Assembly (NCBI RefSeq): GCF_000739735.1
Contig: NZ_BBJF01000017.1
Location: 62,001 to 126,000 of the forward strand
Source: Paraburkholderia ginsengisoli NBRC 100965
Lineage (GTDB): Bacteria > Pseudomonadota > Gammaproteobacteria > Burkholderiales > Burkholderiaceae
DNA length: 64,000 bases
Direction of reading: 5' to 3'
Part shown: piece by piece, positions 32,854-41,237 of the stretch
Layout: each line of letters starts with the position of its first letter
How positions within the stretch are numbered: position 1 is the stretch's first letter
Notes under the pieces: generated by a model
Seen by the model: only the letters and a program-made list of their open reading frames with translations
Database searches by the model: none
What the model was told of the DNA's origin: nothing
Made by a program: the position numbers and the translations under genes

Positions 32854-33582
32854 ATGCGTGATCGTGCGAATCATCATAGTCGCTTGCGTGGACCGGTCCA
32901 AGCTGCATTGACGGCGGGCCTCGGCGCGGCGCTGAGCGGCTGCGCCGGTCCGCTGTCGACGCTCGCGCCGTCCGGTCCCGCGGCGGCGTCGATCGCCGGT
33001 CTATGGTGGACGATGCTGGCCGGCTCAGCCGTGCTGTTCGTATTGGTGCTCGTGCTATTCGCGCTGGTGACGCGTCGGCCGGGCTGGGGTTCGCGCGTGT
33101 CGCCCGCGCGCTGGATCGTACTGGGCGGCCTCGTGCTGCCCGCCGTCGTTCTGATCCCGCTGATCTGCTATGCGCTACTTGCCGGCGAACGGCTGCTGCC
33201 GCTGCCGGGCCACGCGCCCACGCGAGTCGACGCAATCGGAAAGCAATGGAACTGGACCTTCCGCTATCCGGACCAGGGCGGCCTCGAAACGCATGACGTG
33301 CTGCACCTGCCGGCGGGCACGCCGGTCGACATCGTCGTCACCAGCGAGGACGTCGTGCATTCGTTCTGGATTCCGCGCTTCGCCGGCAAGATCGACGCGA
33401 TACCGGGGCACGCCACGCGTCTGCGCGTCCAGGCCGATCAGCCCGGTCGATACGAAGGCCAATGCAACCAGTTCTGCGGACTGGGACATGCGGGGATGCA
33501 CTTCACGGTGATCGTCGATCGTCCGGAAGACTATGCCGCCGCCGTCAAGCAGGCGGCCGCCACCGGGGAGGTGAAGAAATGA
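32854..33582 (+). CDS. coxB: cytochrome c oxidase subunit II (CuA protein)
   Basis: A 242-residue lipoprotein-like subunit: signal region ending ALSGC, two membrane helices, then the cupredoxin CuA domain with QWNWTFRYPD (cytochrome docking/electron entry aromatic patch), His169 (VVHSFWIPRF) and C204NQFC208GLGH212AGM215. The CuA position normally Glu is Gln206; that ligand is a backbone carbonyl, so copper binding should survive. No fused cytochrome c domain. Start uncertain: ATG 32854 or TTG 32884 both give a signal peptide and neither has a good ribosome site. Overlaps the subunit I gene by ATGA. Confidence 0.88.
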   Translation: MRDRANHHSRLRGPVQAALTAGLGAALSGCAGPLSTLAPSGPAAASIAGLWWTMLAGSAVLFVLVLVLFALVTRRPGWGSRVSPARWIVLGGLVLPAVVLIPLICYALLAGERLLPLPGHAPTRVDAIGKQWNWTFRYPDQGGLETHDVLHLPAGTPVDIVVTSEDVVHSFWIPRFAGKIDAIPGHATRLRVQADQPGRYEGQCNQFCGLGHAGMHFTVIVDRPEDYAAAVKQAAATGEVKK

Positions 33583-36116
33583 GTGTGCCCGTCGAGCCGC
33601 CGTCAGAGGGCGTGAGCGCGTTGCGGCTGCACCGTCAGCTTGCCGCGATCTGGGCCACCGGACCCGGCGTGCAGCGGCTCGCCGCCGTGAACCACACGGT
33701 CCTCGGCATGCGCATGATGATCACGTCGTTCATGTTCTTCGCGATCGCGGGCGTGCTCGGCATGCTCACGCGCGTGCAACTCGCGACGCCGCACGCAGCC
33801 TTCATGGACGCCGAGACCTACAACCAGGTCTTCACGATGCACGGCTCGATGATGCTCTTCCTGTTCGCCATTCCGATGGTGGAGAGCTTCGCGGTCTACC
33901 TCACGCCGAAGATCCTCGGCACGCGCGACTTCGCGTTTCCGCGCCTCACCGCATACGGCTACTGGTGCTATCTGCTGGGCGGCACGATCCTCACCGTCTC
34001 GCTGATCCTGCGCGCCGCGCCCGACGGCGGCTGGTTCATGTACACGCCGCTCAGCTCGAACGTCTACACGCCGGGCATCAACGCCGACGTGTGGCTGCTC
34101 GGCATCACCTTCGTCGAAATCTCGGCGCTGTCGCTCGCGATGGAGATCGTCGTGTCGATCCTGAAGATGCGCGCGCCGGGCATGTCGCTCGATCGCATGC
34201 CGATCTTCGCGTGGTACATCCTCGTCACCGCGATGATGATGATCGTCGCGTTTCCGCCGCTGATACTCGGCTCGATCCTGCTCGAAGTGGAGCGCGCGTT
34301 CGGCCTGCCCTTCTTCGACCCGCGACGCGGCGGCGATCCGCTGCTGTGGCAGCACCTGTTCTGGCTGTTCGGCCACCCGGACGTGTACATCATCTTCCTG
34401 CCGATGGCCGGGGTGCTCTCGACCATCATCCCCGTGTTCGCGCGGCGGCCGCTGGTCGGCTACCGCGCGATCGTGGTCGCGATCATCGCGCTTGCGTTCC
34501 TGAGCTTCGGCATCTGGGTCCACCACATGTTCACGGTGGGCATTCCGCATCTCGCGCTCGCGTTCTTCTCGGCCGGCTCGGCGATCGTCGCGGTGCCGAC
34601 GGCGATCCAGTTCTTCGCGTGGCTCGCGACGCTCTCGCACGGACGCCCGCGCTGGGACGTGCCGATGCTGTACGTGTTCGGCTTCTTCTTCGTGTTCACG
34701 GCGGGCGGTCTCACCGGCGTGATGCTCGCGATGGTCCCGTTCGACTGGCAGGCGCACGACACCTACTTCGTCGTCGCGCACATGCACTACGTGGTGGCCG
34801 GCGCGCTCGCGTTCCCGATGCTGGCCGCGTTCTACTACTGGCTGCCGTTGCTGACCGGGCGCAGCGCCGTGCATAAGTTGTCGCTGCCGGCGTTCTGGCT
34901 GGTGTTCATCGGCTTCAACATGACGTTCTTCATGATGCATCTGACCGGCCTGCTCGGCATGCCGCGACGCATCTTTACCTATCGCGGCGACGAGGGCTGG
35001 AACTGGCTGAATCTGCTGTCGTCGGTCGGCAGCTTCGTGATGACGATCGGGTTCGCGCTGGTGGCGATCGACATCATCGTGCAAGTGCGTTTCGGGCGGC
35101 GCGTGCGGCGCAATCCGTGGGACTCGACCACGCTCGAATGGGCAATGCCGATTCCGCCCGCGCCGTATGCGTTCGCGTCGATCCCGCGCGTGGGCGCCGA
35201 AACGGACGGCGTCGCGCCAGGCAAGCTTGCGGCACTGCTCGCGCGCGGCGACGGCTATCTCGGCTTCACGCGTAACGGCTGGCAGGAAACGCTCGGCGTG
35301 CATATGACTTCGGGCGAGCCCGAGCAGCTGATCGTGCTGCCGAACGCGACCTATCTGCCGCTCGTCACCGCGCTCGTGACCTGCGCGGCGGTGCTCGCGA
35401 TGCTGTTCAAGTTCTATCTGCTGTCGCTCGCTTTTGCGTTCGTGACCTTCGGGCTGTTCATCTACGCCGGTCAAAGCGCCGGTCATGCGCGCGACTACGG
35501 CCCGCTGCCGGTGGGCCGCGGCGTCAGCGTGCCGCCGCATACCGAAGTGGCCGGCGCGCCCGCGTGGCTCGCGCTGATCTGCACGCTGGTGGCCAACGGC
35601 ACACTGTTCACGTCGCTGGTGTTCGGCACGTTCTATCTATGGATCGCCGCGCCGAACTGGCCGGCGGCGGTGACGCCCGAACCGAGCCGCCTGCTCGCGC
35701 TCGTCACCGTCGTGGCGCTGGCCGTGGCGGCGGTTGCCGCGCGCGGTTCGTTGCGCGCCGCCGCCTCGAACCGTGGCGTGCATGGCTGGATCGGCATCGC
35801 GGTACTCGCGCTGGTCGCCGCGATCGGCGCCGACGTCGCGCTGATCGGCGGGGTCATGCCGCATCCGCGTGAGCACGCGCTCGGCGCAACGGCCGCGGCG
35901 TTGCTCACGTACGTCGGCATTCATGCTGGCATCGGGCTGCTGTTCCTGATCAGCAATGTGCTGCGCGTCGGGGCCGGCTTCATTTCCCCGCGACGACTCA
36001 CGGATCTGCGTCTCACGCGCTTATGGGTCGATTACACGCTGGCGACGGGCATCATCGCGCTGGGCCTCGTGCTCGCGTTGCCGGGACTCGTCGCGATGCT
36101 CGGAGCACGGCCATGA
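33579..36116 (+). CDS. ctaD: cytochrome c oxidase, fused subunits I and III, with altered proton channels
   Basis: An 845-residue fusion: subunit I (~1-560) and a subunit III-like part (~610-845). Heme and copper ligands are intact: His88, CuB His266 with cross-linked Tyr270, His315-His316, and His401/His403 in VAHMHYVV; the propionate arginines are in GMPRRIF. Against Rhodobacter numbering (constant offset 18), Glu286 is Asp268 and the K-channel Lys362 is Gln344 (PTAIQFFAW). The D-channel entrance Asp is kept (Asp117, RDFAFPRL) but the following Asn is Thr. It should reduce O2 to water; pumping efficiency is open. Confidence 0.92.
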   Translation: MSVPVEPPSEGVSALRLHRQLAAIWATGPGVQRLAAVNHTVLGMRMMITSFMFFAIAGVLGMLTRVQLATPHAAFMDAETYNQVFTMHGSMMLFLFAIPMVESFAVYLTPKILGTRDFAFPRLTAYGYWCYLLGGTILTVSLILRAAPDGGWFMYTPLSSNVYTPGINADVWLLGITFVEISALSLAMEIVVSILKMRAPGMSLDRMPIFAWYILVTAMMMIVAFPPLILGSILLEVERAFGLPFFDPRRGGDPLLWQHLFWLFGHPDVYIIFLPMAGVLSTIIPVFARRPLVGYRAIVVAIIALAFLSFGIWVHHMFTVGIPHLALAFFSAGSAIVAVPTAIQFFAWLATLSHGRPRWDVPMLYVFGFFFVFTAGGLTGVMLAMVPFDWQAHDTYFVVAHMHYVVAGALAFPMLAAFYYWLPLLTGRSAVHKLSLPAFWLVFIGFNMTFFMMHLTGLLGMPRRIFTYRGDEGWNWLNLLSSVGSFVMTIGFALVAIDIIVQVRFGRRVRRNPWDSTTLEWAMPIPPAPYAFASIPRVGAETDGVAPGKLAALLARGDGYLGFTRNGWQETLGVHMTSGEPEQLIVLPNATYLPLVTALVTCAAVLAMLFKFYLLSLAFAFVTFGLFIYAGQSAGHARDYGPLPVGRGVSVPPHTEVAGAPAWLALICTLVANGTLFTSLVFGTFYLWIAAPNWPAAVTPEPSRLLALVTVVALAVAAVAARGSLRAAASNRGVHGWIGIAVLALVAAIGADVALIGGVMPHPREHALGATAAALLTYVGIHAGIGLLFLISNVLRVGAGFISPRRLTDLRLTRLWVDYTLATGIIALGLVLALPGLVAMLGARP

Positions 36117-36451
36117 ACGGGCGGCCGCTCGCACCACGGCGGTTGTGGTGGCTCGCCGTGGGCTTCACGATCTGGTGCGTCGCGCTGGTGATTCTGTACG
36201 CGCTGCACGCAATCGGCTGCGCGTTCGGGTGGCCGACCGGTCCACTGCGCGTGAGCCTTGCGATCATTTTGCTGCTGCATCTGGTCGCGATTGGCTGGCT
36301 GTGGCGCTATCGTGCCGCCGCGATTCGCGATCCCGGTCCGGAACGCATCAGCACGTTCATGCATACCGTGGTCATCTGGACTCTGATCGCGGCGCTGGTG
36401 GCTACGGTGATTACGTTTGGGCCCGCACTTCTGCTGACTACCTGCATATGA
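36113..36451 (+). CDS. small three-helix membrane protein of the oxidase cluster
   Basis: A 112-residue protein starting at an ATG that overlaps the oxidase stop codon. Three helices (~10-32, 46-66, 84-110) and an Arg-rich loop (WRYRAAAIRDPGPER). It is not recognisable by sequence; tight coupling to the fused subunit I+III gene suggests an accessory or subunit-IV-like component. Confidence 0.7.
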   Translation: MNGRPLAPRRLWWLAVGFTIWCVALVILYALHAIGCAFGWPTGPLRVSLAIILLLHLVAIGWLWRYRAAAIRDPGPERISTFMHTVVIWTLIAALVATVITFGPALLLTTCI

Positions 36452-36561
36452 AAGCGGCCAGCCGCGACGCTCGACGCTGCGGGTGACGCAAGTGCTGCTG
36501 CGCGCGTGATGCGTGGGCGCTTTGGTTGACATGCCTGAATGCTCGAACAGAGAGGGATTTC

Positions 36562-37887
36562 ATGCAGAGTCGCGATCTCCTGCGCAAGGCCGTCTGGTCC
36601 GCCATCTATCTGCTGTTCATTCTCGCGCCGCTGTTCGCGCTGCTCGCGGGCAATCTGCCGCCCGCGCGCAATTTCGCCACCGAGTTCTCGGTCGCGCTCG
36701 GCTATTCCGGCCTCGCGATGATGGGCCTGCAATTCGGTCTCACCGCGCGCTTCCGGCACGTGACCGAACCGTGGGGCGAAGACGTCATCTATCACTTTCA
36801 TCGACGCATCTCGCTGCTGGCGGTCGGGCTCGTCGTCGCGCATCCGCTGATACTGATCGCGATCCGCTCGCCGTCGCTCGCGCTGCCCGATTCGGTGTGG
36901 GACATTCCGTGGGGCGCACGCTTCGCGGTACTGTCGATCGGCTCGCTGATTCTTCTCGTGATCATGGCGCTGTGGCGCAAGCAGCTGAGGCTGCGCTACG
37001 AACTCTGGCATCTGTCGCATATCGTGCTCGCGTTGCTCGCGATCGCCGCCGGCATGCTGCATATGGTCGGCTGGGGCTTTTATCTGGTCGATCCGCTCAA
37101 GCGCGCGTTGTGGATCGGCATGACGATCTTCTGGATCGGCCTGCTGCTTTATGTGCGACTGTTCAAGCCCCTGTTCATGCTGCGGCGTCCTTATCGCGTC
37201 GCCGAGGTACGCGCCGAGCGCGGCGACACCACGACGCTCGTGATGCAGCCCGACGGGCATGCGGGTTTTCGTTTCAAGCCGGGGCAGTTCGGCTGGCTGA
37301 CGTTATGGGCGAGTCCGTTTCGCATCACCGGGCATCCGTTTTCGTTTTCGTCGAGCGCGGAAGCGGCGGACGGCCGCGTTGAAATGACGATCCGCGATCT
37401 CGGCGATTTCACGAGTGCCGTGAAGACGGTGTCGGTCGGGCAGCGGGTTTATCTCGACGGACCGTATGGCGCTTTCACGATTGGGCATCCGACCGACATG
37501 CACGTGCTGATCGCAGGCGGCATCGGTATCACGCCGATGATGAGCATGATCCGTACGTTAGCCGATCGCGGAGATCGGCGGCCGCTTGTTCTTTTGTATG
37601 GCAGCAAGACATGGGAGTCGCTGACCTTTCGTGAAGAGTTGGAGACTTTGAAAACGCGGCTCGATCTCAAAGTCGTTTATGTGCTTTCCGAGCCGCCCGA
37701 TGGGTGGAGCGGAGAACGTGGACGTATTAATGCCGAAGTGTTCAGGCGGCATTTGCCGCCTGAGTATGCGGAGCACGAGTACTTTATTTGCGGCCCGGAT
37801 GTGATGATGGATGCGATTGAGACCGCGCTCGGCGAGATGAAAGTGCCGCTTGCCCGGTATCACTCGGAGCGGTATAGCTTTGTTTAG
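36562..37887 (+). CDS. ferric-reductase-like transmembrane flavocytochrome
   Basis: A 441-residue protein: N-terminal ferric-reductase-type membrane domain (~10-200) with paired His in YHFHRRISL, VVAHPLILI, WHLSHIVLAL and AGMLHMVGW (two b hemes expected), then an FAD domain (ITGHPFSFSSS) and an NAD(P) domain (GGIGITPMMSMI, YFICGPDVMMDAI). It should pass electrons from NAD(P)H through FAD and heme across the membrane. The start at 36562 follows GAGAGGGA. Acceptors (ferric iron, oxygen, quinone) are unknown. It is 110 bases after the oxidase cluster. Confidence 0.88.
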   Translation: MQSRDLLRKAVWSAIYLLFILAPLFALLAGNLPPARNFATEFSVALGYSGLAMMGLQFGLTARFRHVTEPWGEDVIYHFHRRISLLAVGLVVAHPLILIAIRSPSLALPDSVWDIPWGARFAVLSIGSLILLVIMALWRKQLRLRYELWHLSHIVLALLAIAAGMLHMVGWGFYLVDPLKRALWIGMTIFWIGLLLYVRLFKPLFMLRRPYRVAEVRAERGDTTTLVMQPDGHAGFRFKPGQFGWLTLWASPFRITGHPFSFSSSAEAADGRVEMTIRDLGDFTSAVKTVSVGQRVYLDGPYGAFTIGHPTDMHVLIAGGIGITPMMSMIRTLADRGDRRPLVLLYGSKTWESLTFREELETLKTRLDLKVVYVLSEPPDGWSGERGRINAEVFRRHLPPEYAEHEYFICGPDVMMDAIETALGEMKVPLARYHSERYSFV

Positions 37888-37919
37888 TTTTGAAGAGCTT
37901 CCAGTCCTGGAGAGTTGCG

Positions 37920-38021
37920 ATGCGCCGACTTTTAGCTGATCGTTTGGCTGTTGTTACCGGGGTCGTTGTGGTGGTGCTGGCGGCGGTATTTGCAGCGGTG
38001 CGGATGGGCGCGCTGCATTAG
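37920..38021 (+). CDS. 33-residue single-pass membrane protein
   Basis: ATG 37920 has GGAG 8 bases upstream. The product MRRLLADRLAVVTGVV... is a short basic N-terminus, one hydrophobic helix (VVTGVVVVVLAAVFAAV) and a 7-residue tail. It begins 32 bases after the flavocytochrome gene, so it may be a small subunit or regulator of it. A 7-bp hairpin lies 8 bases after its stop. It is short enough that chance cannot be excluded. Confidence 0.45.
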   Translation: MRRLLADRLAVVTGVVVVVLAAVFAAVRMGALH

Positions 38022-38028
38022 GTGGCGG

Positions 38029-38052
38029 CGCTTACGTGGGTTGAGGTAAGCG
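38029..38052 (+). terminator. hairpin after the flavocytochrome unit
   Basis: CGCTTAC and GTAAGCG pair across a 10-base loop. No T-run follows, so it is either a Rho-type 3' hairpin or a dyad site. Its position directly after the small gene supports a transcript end here, before the converging carbonic anhydrase gene. Confidence 0.35.
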
Positions 38053-38142
38053 AATCGGCAGCACACCTCCCGTGACCGACAATGGATCGCCGGCCATGCA
38101 TCCGCTCTCAGAGCTTTCGATGCAACCCGCCCAGAAACTGCA

Positions 38143-38910
38143 TCAGGATAAAAATTCGACTTTGCCGTTGCTCAGGTGATACATCGCGCCCACCATCTTT
38201 ATCTTTCCATCCTTTTCCATTGAAGCAAGGATGTCGCTGCGCTTGCGCAAGTCGTCGATCGTGTTCTGGACATTGACTCTTGCTACCTTGTCCGCGAATT
38301 CGATGTTGCTGCCAGTGCGTTTGCCTTCATATTGCGTGGCATCGACGGCGGGCTTTATCTTCGCAAGCAAGCCGGTCAGATTGCCGAGTTGCACGTTGTC
38401 GATAGCGCCTTTGATCGCGCCGCAATCCGTGTGTCCCATGACTAACACGACTTTCGCGCCGGCTGCGGCGCAAGCGAATTCGAGGCTTCCGGCGAGATCT
38501 TCATTCGCGACGTTGCCCGCTATACGTGCATTGAAGGTATCGCCGATACCGGAATCGAGAATGAGTTCGGCGGGAGCGCGGGAGTCGATGCAACTGAGAA
38601 TGACAGCGGCGGGGAACTGGCCAGCGGCACTTGCCCGCTTCTGGGCGAGATAGTCGTGCTGGTGCGCGTTTCCTGAACGAAAACGCTCATTGCCTTTCTT
38701 CATGCTTTCGATGATCTGGTCAGGCGTGAGACTGTCACGCTCTTTTCGTGTGAGCGCCGCAGCCAGAGAGACCGGAGACACCGAGAGCCCAACGGTGCCG
38801 ACCGCTCCGGCAAGTGCGATGCCGATGCCTGATTTCAGTGCTGTACGTCGGCCTTTTTCCACGGAATGAAGGGAATCCGTGCAGGTGCAGCGACGAGAAT
38901 CGCGATCCAC
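38143..38910 (-). CDS. exported beta-class carbonic anhydrase
   Basis: A 255-residue beta-carbonic anhydrase with the zinc/catalytic set complete: Cys107-x-Asp109-x-Arg111 (SCIDSRAPAE) and His160-x2-Cys163 (GHTDCGAIKGA). The N-terminus has a twin-arginine pattern (GRRTALK at 20-26) and a hydrophobic stretch (IGIALAGAVGTVGLSV), so export by Tat to the periplasm is likely. It interconverts CO2 and bicarbonate. The catalytic fold begins near residue 60. Single gene, converging on the flavocytochrome unit. Confidence 0.9.
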   Translation of the reverse strand: MDRDSRRCTCTDSLHSVEKGRRTALKSGIGIALAGAVGTVGLSVSPVSLAAALTRKERDSLTPDQIIESMKKGNERFRSGNAHQHDYLAQKRASAAGQFPAAVILSCIDSRAPAELILDSGIGDTFNARIAGNVANEDLAGSLEFACAAAGAKVVLVMGHTDCGAIKGAIDNVQLGNLTGLLAKIKPAVDATQYEGKRTGSNIEFADKVARVNVQNTIDDLRKRSDILASMEKDGKIKMVGAMYHLSNGKVEFLS

Positions 38911-39113
38911 GATTGGTTCTCCGCAGGCTGAAGGCTCAAGTGTTCAGTCTAGGTTGTTTTTCGTACGATTCACAAATTTTCTACGAGCCGCCGAGTCAGG
39001 CCGGGTGAGCGAATCTTCTCGCGTGATCGACGACAATCGCCCGGCCAACCCGGAATGCATCTCCTGCAATGCGGCGACCGTAAAGCCGGCATGACCGCTG
39101 ACGGCCCGACAGC

Positions 39114-39145
39114 TTGACGCCAAGACATCATGACGTCATGATGTC
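39114..39145 (+). promoter_or_regulatory. GntR-operon promoter overlapped by a 22-bp perfect palindrome
   Basis: TTGACG (39114-39119), a 17-base spacer and CATGAT (39137-39142) form a good promoter. A 22-bp perfect dyad (39124-39145; half-site GACATCATGAC) fills the spacer and the -10 box. A repressor bound there would shut the promoter. The predicted transcription start falls at about 39149-39150, the A of ATG 39150, so the mRNA may be leaderless. Autoregulation by the adjacent GntR protein is inferred. Confidence 0.65.
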
Positions 39146-39149
39146 CACT

Positions 39150-39896
39150 ATGCCCGCAGATCTACCCACCCAGCTCCCGCTCTACGCGCAAGTCGAAGCG
39201 ACGCTCGCCGCCCGCATTGCCGATGGCACCTACCCGCCGGGCGCGCAATTGCCCCCGGAAGCGAGCCTGCTGGCGAGTTTCGGCATCAGCCGCACCACGC
39301 TGCAAAAGACGGTGCAGAACCTGATTGCACGCGGGCTGATCGAAATCCGCCGCGGCAAAGGCACGTTCGTCACGCAACCGCGTTTGACCCAGCCGCTCAC
39401 CGAACTCAGCGGCTTCGTCGAAGACATGCAGACGCACGGCCGCAAACCGAGCGCGCGCGTGCTTGCGAAGCGAATCGAACGCGCAGGCGACACCGTCGCC
39501 GCGAAGCTCGCGCTGAAGCCGGGCGCACAGGTCGTACACATCCAGCGCGTGCGCATCGCCGACGGCACCCCGCTCTCGTTCGACGAAACCTGGTTGCCGA
39601 AAGACATCGGCGAGAAGATCATCAAAAACGATCTGGAGGCGGAGCCGATCTTCGCGCTGCTCGAAGAAAAATACGGACTGCCACTGATCGAAGCCGAATA
39701 CCGGCTAGAAGCGGTCGCCGCCAGCAAGGCCGTCGCCCGCGCGCTCGAAATCGCGCCGGGCAGTCCGATCTTTCTGATCGAGCGCACGTCGTATTGCGAA
39801 GGCAATCGGCCGGTCGATTATGAAAAGCTGTACTACCGCGGCGATCAGATCCAGTTCGTCACGCGCCTCGCACGGCGCAAACCGGGCGGCGCATGA
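39150..39896 (+). CDS. GntR/HutC-family (UTRA) transcriptional regulator
   Basis: A 248-residue regulator: GntR winged helix (~8-75; LPLYAQVEATLAARIADG, ISRTTLQKTVQNLIARGLI) and a UTRA effector domain (~95-240; LSFDETWLPKDIGEKIIKND). Upstream in-frame ATG codons (39138, 39141) lie inside the operator and -10 box and are not followed by a better ribosome site, so ATG 39150 is preferred. It overlaps the exporter gene by 4 bases and probably controls it in response to the exported substrate or a precursor. Confidence 0.87.
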   Translation: MPADLPTQLPLYAQVEATLAARIADGTYPPGAQLPPEASLLASFGISRTTLQKTVQNLIARGLIEIRRGKGTFVTQPRLTQPLTELSGFVEDMQTHGRKPSARVLAKRIERAGDTVAAKLALKPGAQVVHIQRVRIADGTPLSFDETWLPKDIGEKIIKNDLEAEPIFALLEEKYGLPLIEAEYRLEAVAASKAVARALEIAPGSPIFLIERTSYCEGNRPVDYEKLYYRGDQIQFVTRLARRKPGGA

Positions 39897-40786
39897 ACGG
39901 CGCGGCGGCGGTCATGGATCTGCATTACACGCTGTGGCTCTTCGCGGTGTCGCTGGGCGCGAGCGCGTTGGGCGGCATGCTCGGCATGGCGAGCGGCATC
40001 TTCATCGTGCCGATCCTGACGATGTTCGGCCACCTCGACATCCATGTCGCGATCGGCGCGAGCATCGTGTCGGTGATCGCCTGTTCGTGCGGCGGCGCCG
40101 CGCCTTTCCTGCGCGGCCGGCTGACCAACGTCCGGCTCGCCGTGCTGCTGGAAACGGCGACCACGTTCGGCGCATTGTCCGGCGTGCTGCTGAGCGGCTT
40201 CGTACCGGTGCCCCTGCTCTATTTCATCTTCGCCGTGGTCCTGGTTCTGTCGGCGCAGCAAATGCTCGCGCGCCGCGCCGATCCGGCGCTCGCGGCGTCC
40301 AGCGTCGGCGATGCGCACGCCCGTTCATGGGGCGCGTCGCTGCAACTCGATTCGAGCTATCCGGACCGGGCGCTGGGCCGCGACGTCGCGTACCGCGTGC
40401 AGCGCCTCCCGCTCGGCCTCTCGTTGATGGTCGGCGCCGGTCTGATCTCGGCGCTGCTCGGCATTGGCAGCGGCGTGCTGAAGATCCCCGCGATGGACAC
40501 CGCACTGCGCCTGCCGATCAAGGTCTCGTCGGCCACGTCCAACTTCATGATCGGCGTCACGGCGACGGCCAGCGCGGGCGCCTACTTTCTGCGCGGCGAA
40601 ATCGTGCCGGCGATCGCGGGTCCTGTGGCGTTGGGTTCGGTCGCCGGCGCGGTGCTCGGCGCGCGGGTGCTGATGCGCGTGTCGAACGATAAGCTGCGCG
40701 TGCTGTTCGTCGCGATGCTCGCGGTGCTGGCCGTGCAGATGCTGCTCGAAGCGTTCGGTGTCCACCTGTTCGGCGCGTCCACATGA
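39893..40786 (+). CDS. TauE/SafE (TSUP) family membrane exporter
   Basis: A 297-residue membrane protein with about eight helices and the TSUP repeats (LGGMLGMASGIFIVPILTMF in the first half, LLGIGSGVLKIPAMD in the second). TSUP proteins move sulfite, sulfoacetate, sulfonates or other small organic acids. The substrate here is unknown. Start ATG 39893 overlaps the regulator stop; ATG 39914 is possible. The next gene, DUF1634, is a habitual partner of this transporter subtype. Confidence 0.87.
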   Translation: MNGAAAVMDLHYTLWLFAVSLGASALGGMLGMASGIFIVPILTMFGHLDIHVAIGASIVSVIACSCGGAAPFLRGRLTNVRLAVLLETATTFGALSGVLLSGFVPVPLLYFIFAVVLVLSAQQMLARRADPALAASSVGDAHARSWGASLQLDSSYPDRALGRDVAYRVQRLPLGLSLMVGAGLISALLGIGSGVLKIPAMDTALRLPIKVSSATSNFMIGVTATASAGAYFLRGEIVPAIAGPVALGSVAGAVLGARVLMRVSNDKLRVLFVAMLAVLAVQMLLEAFGVHLFGAST

Positions 40787-41133
40787 ACGACGTGAACCCA
40801 GCTAACCCTACTCACGACGTTGCGAGAACCGCCGCGCGGCTCGAACACTGGCTCGCGGCCCTGCTGCACTACGGGACGTGGATCGCCACCGGCACGATCG
40901 CAACCGGCCTGGCCCTCGCGTTGCTCGCGCTGCGCACGCACGGCGGCGCGCATCCGGCCACGGCCGGCATGCCGATCATGACCGTCGGCATCGCGCTTTT
41001 CATCCTGCTGCCGATAATGCGGCTTATATTGATGTTAGGGGTGTTCCTGCATCAACGCGACTACCGGTTCGGCGCGATTGCCGCGCTCGTGCTGGCGATC
41101 GTCGCCGTGGGATTGCTGGTCGGCGCGGCCTGA
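40783..41133 (+). CDS. DUF1634 membrane protein, partner of TSUP exporter
   Basis: A 116-residue protein with three helices (LLHYGTWIATGTIATGLALA, MPIMTVGIALFILLPIMRLI and the C-terminal AALVLAIVAVGLLVG). Its start overlaps the exporter stop by ATGA. The family is known chiefly by co-occurrence with TauE/SafE proteins; it may be an accessory subunit. Function not established. Confidence 0.85.
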   Translation: MNDVNPANPTHDVARTAARLEHWLAALLHYGTWIATGTIATGLALALLALRTHGGAHPATAGMPIMTVGIALFILLPIMRLILMLGVFLHQRDYRFGAIAALVLAIVAVGLLVGAA

Positions 41134-41237
41134 TTCGCGTGCTGGCACAGGCGGCGGGTATGATGCCGGATGCGCTTTCACCGGAGCGGCGCACAGCATC
41201 GCTCCTTACCACGCACTTCCTGGTCACGAGAATCATC

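Noticed and set aside
33175..33501. Antisense frame across the CuA domain of coxB
   Set aside because: Shadow frame; sense strand has all CuA ligands.
33603..35540. A 645-codon open frame antisense to the oxidase subunit I gene
   Set aside because: Product is dominated by Arg, Glu, His and Asp in an artefactual pattern; the sense strand carries all oxidase motifs.
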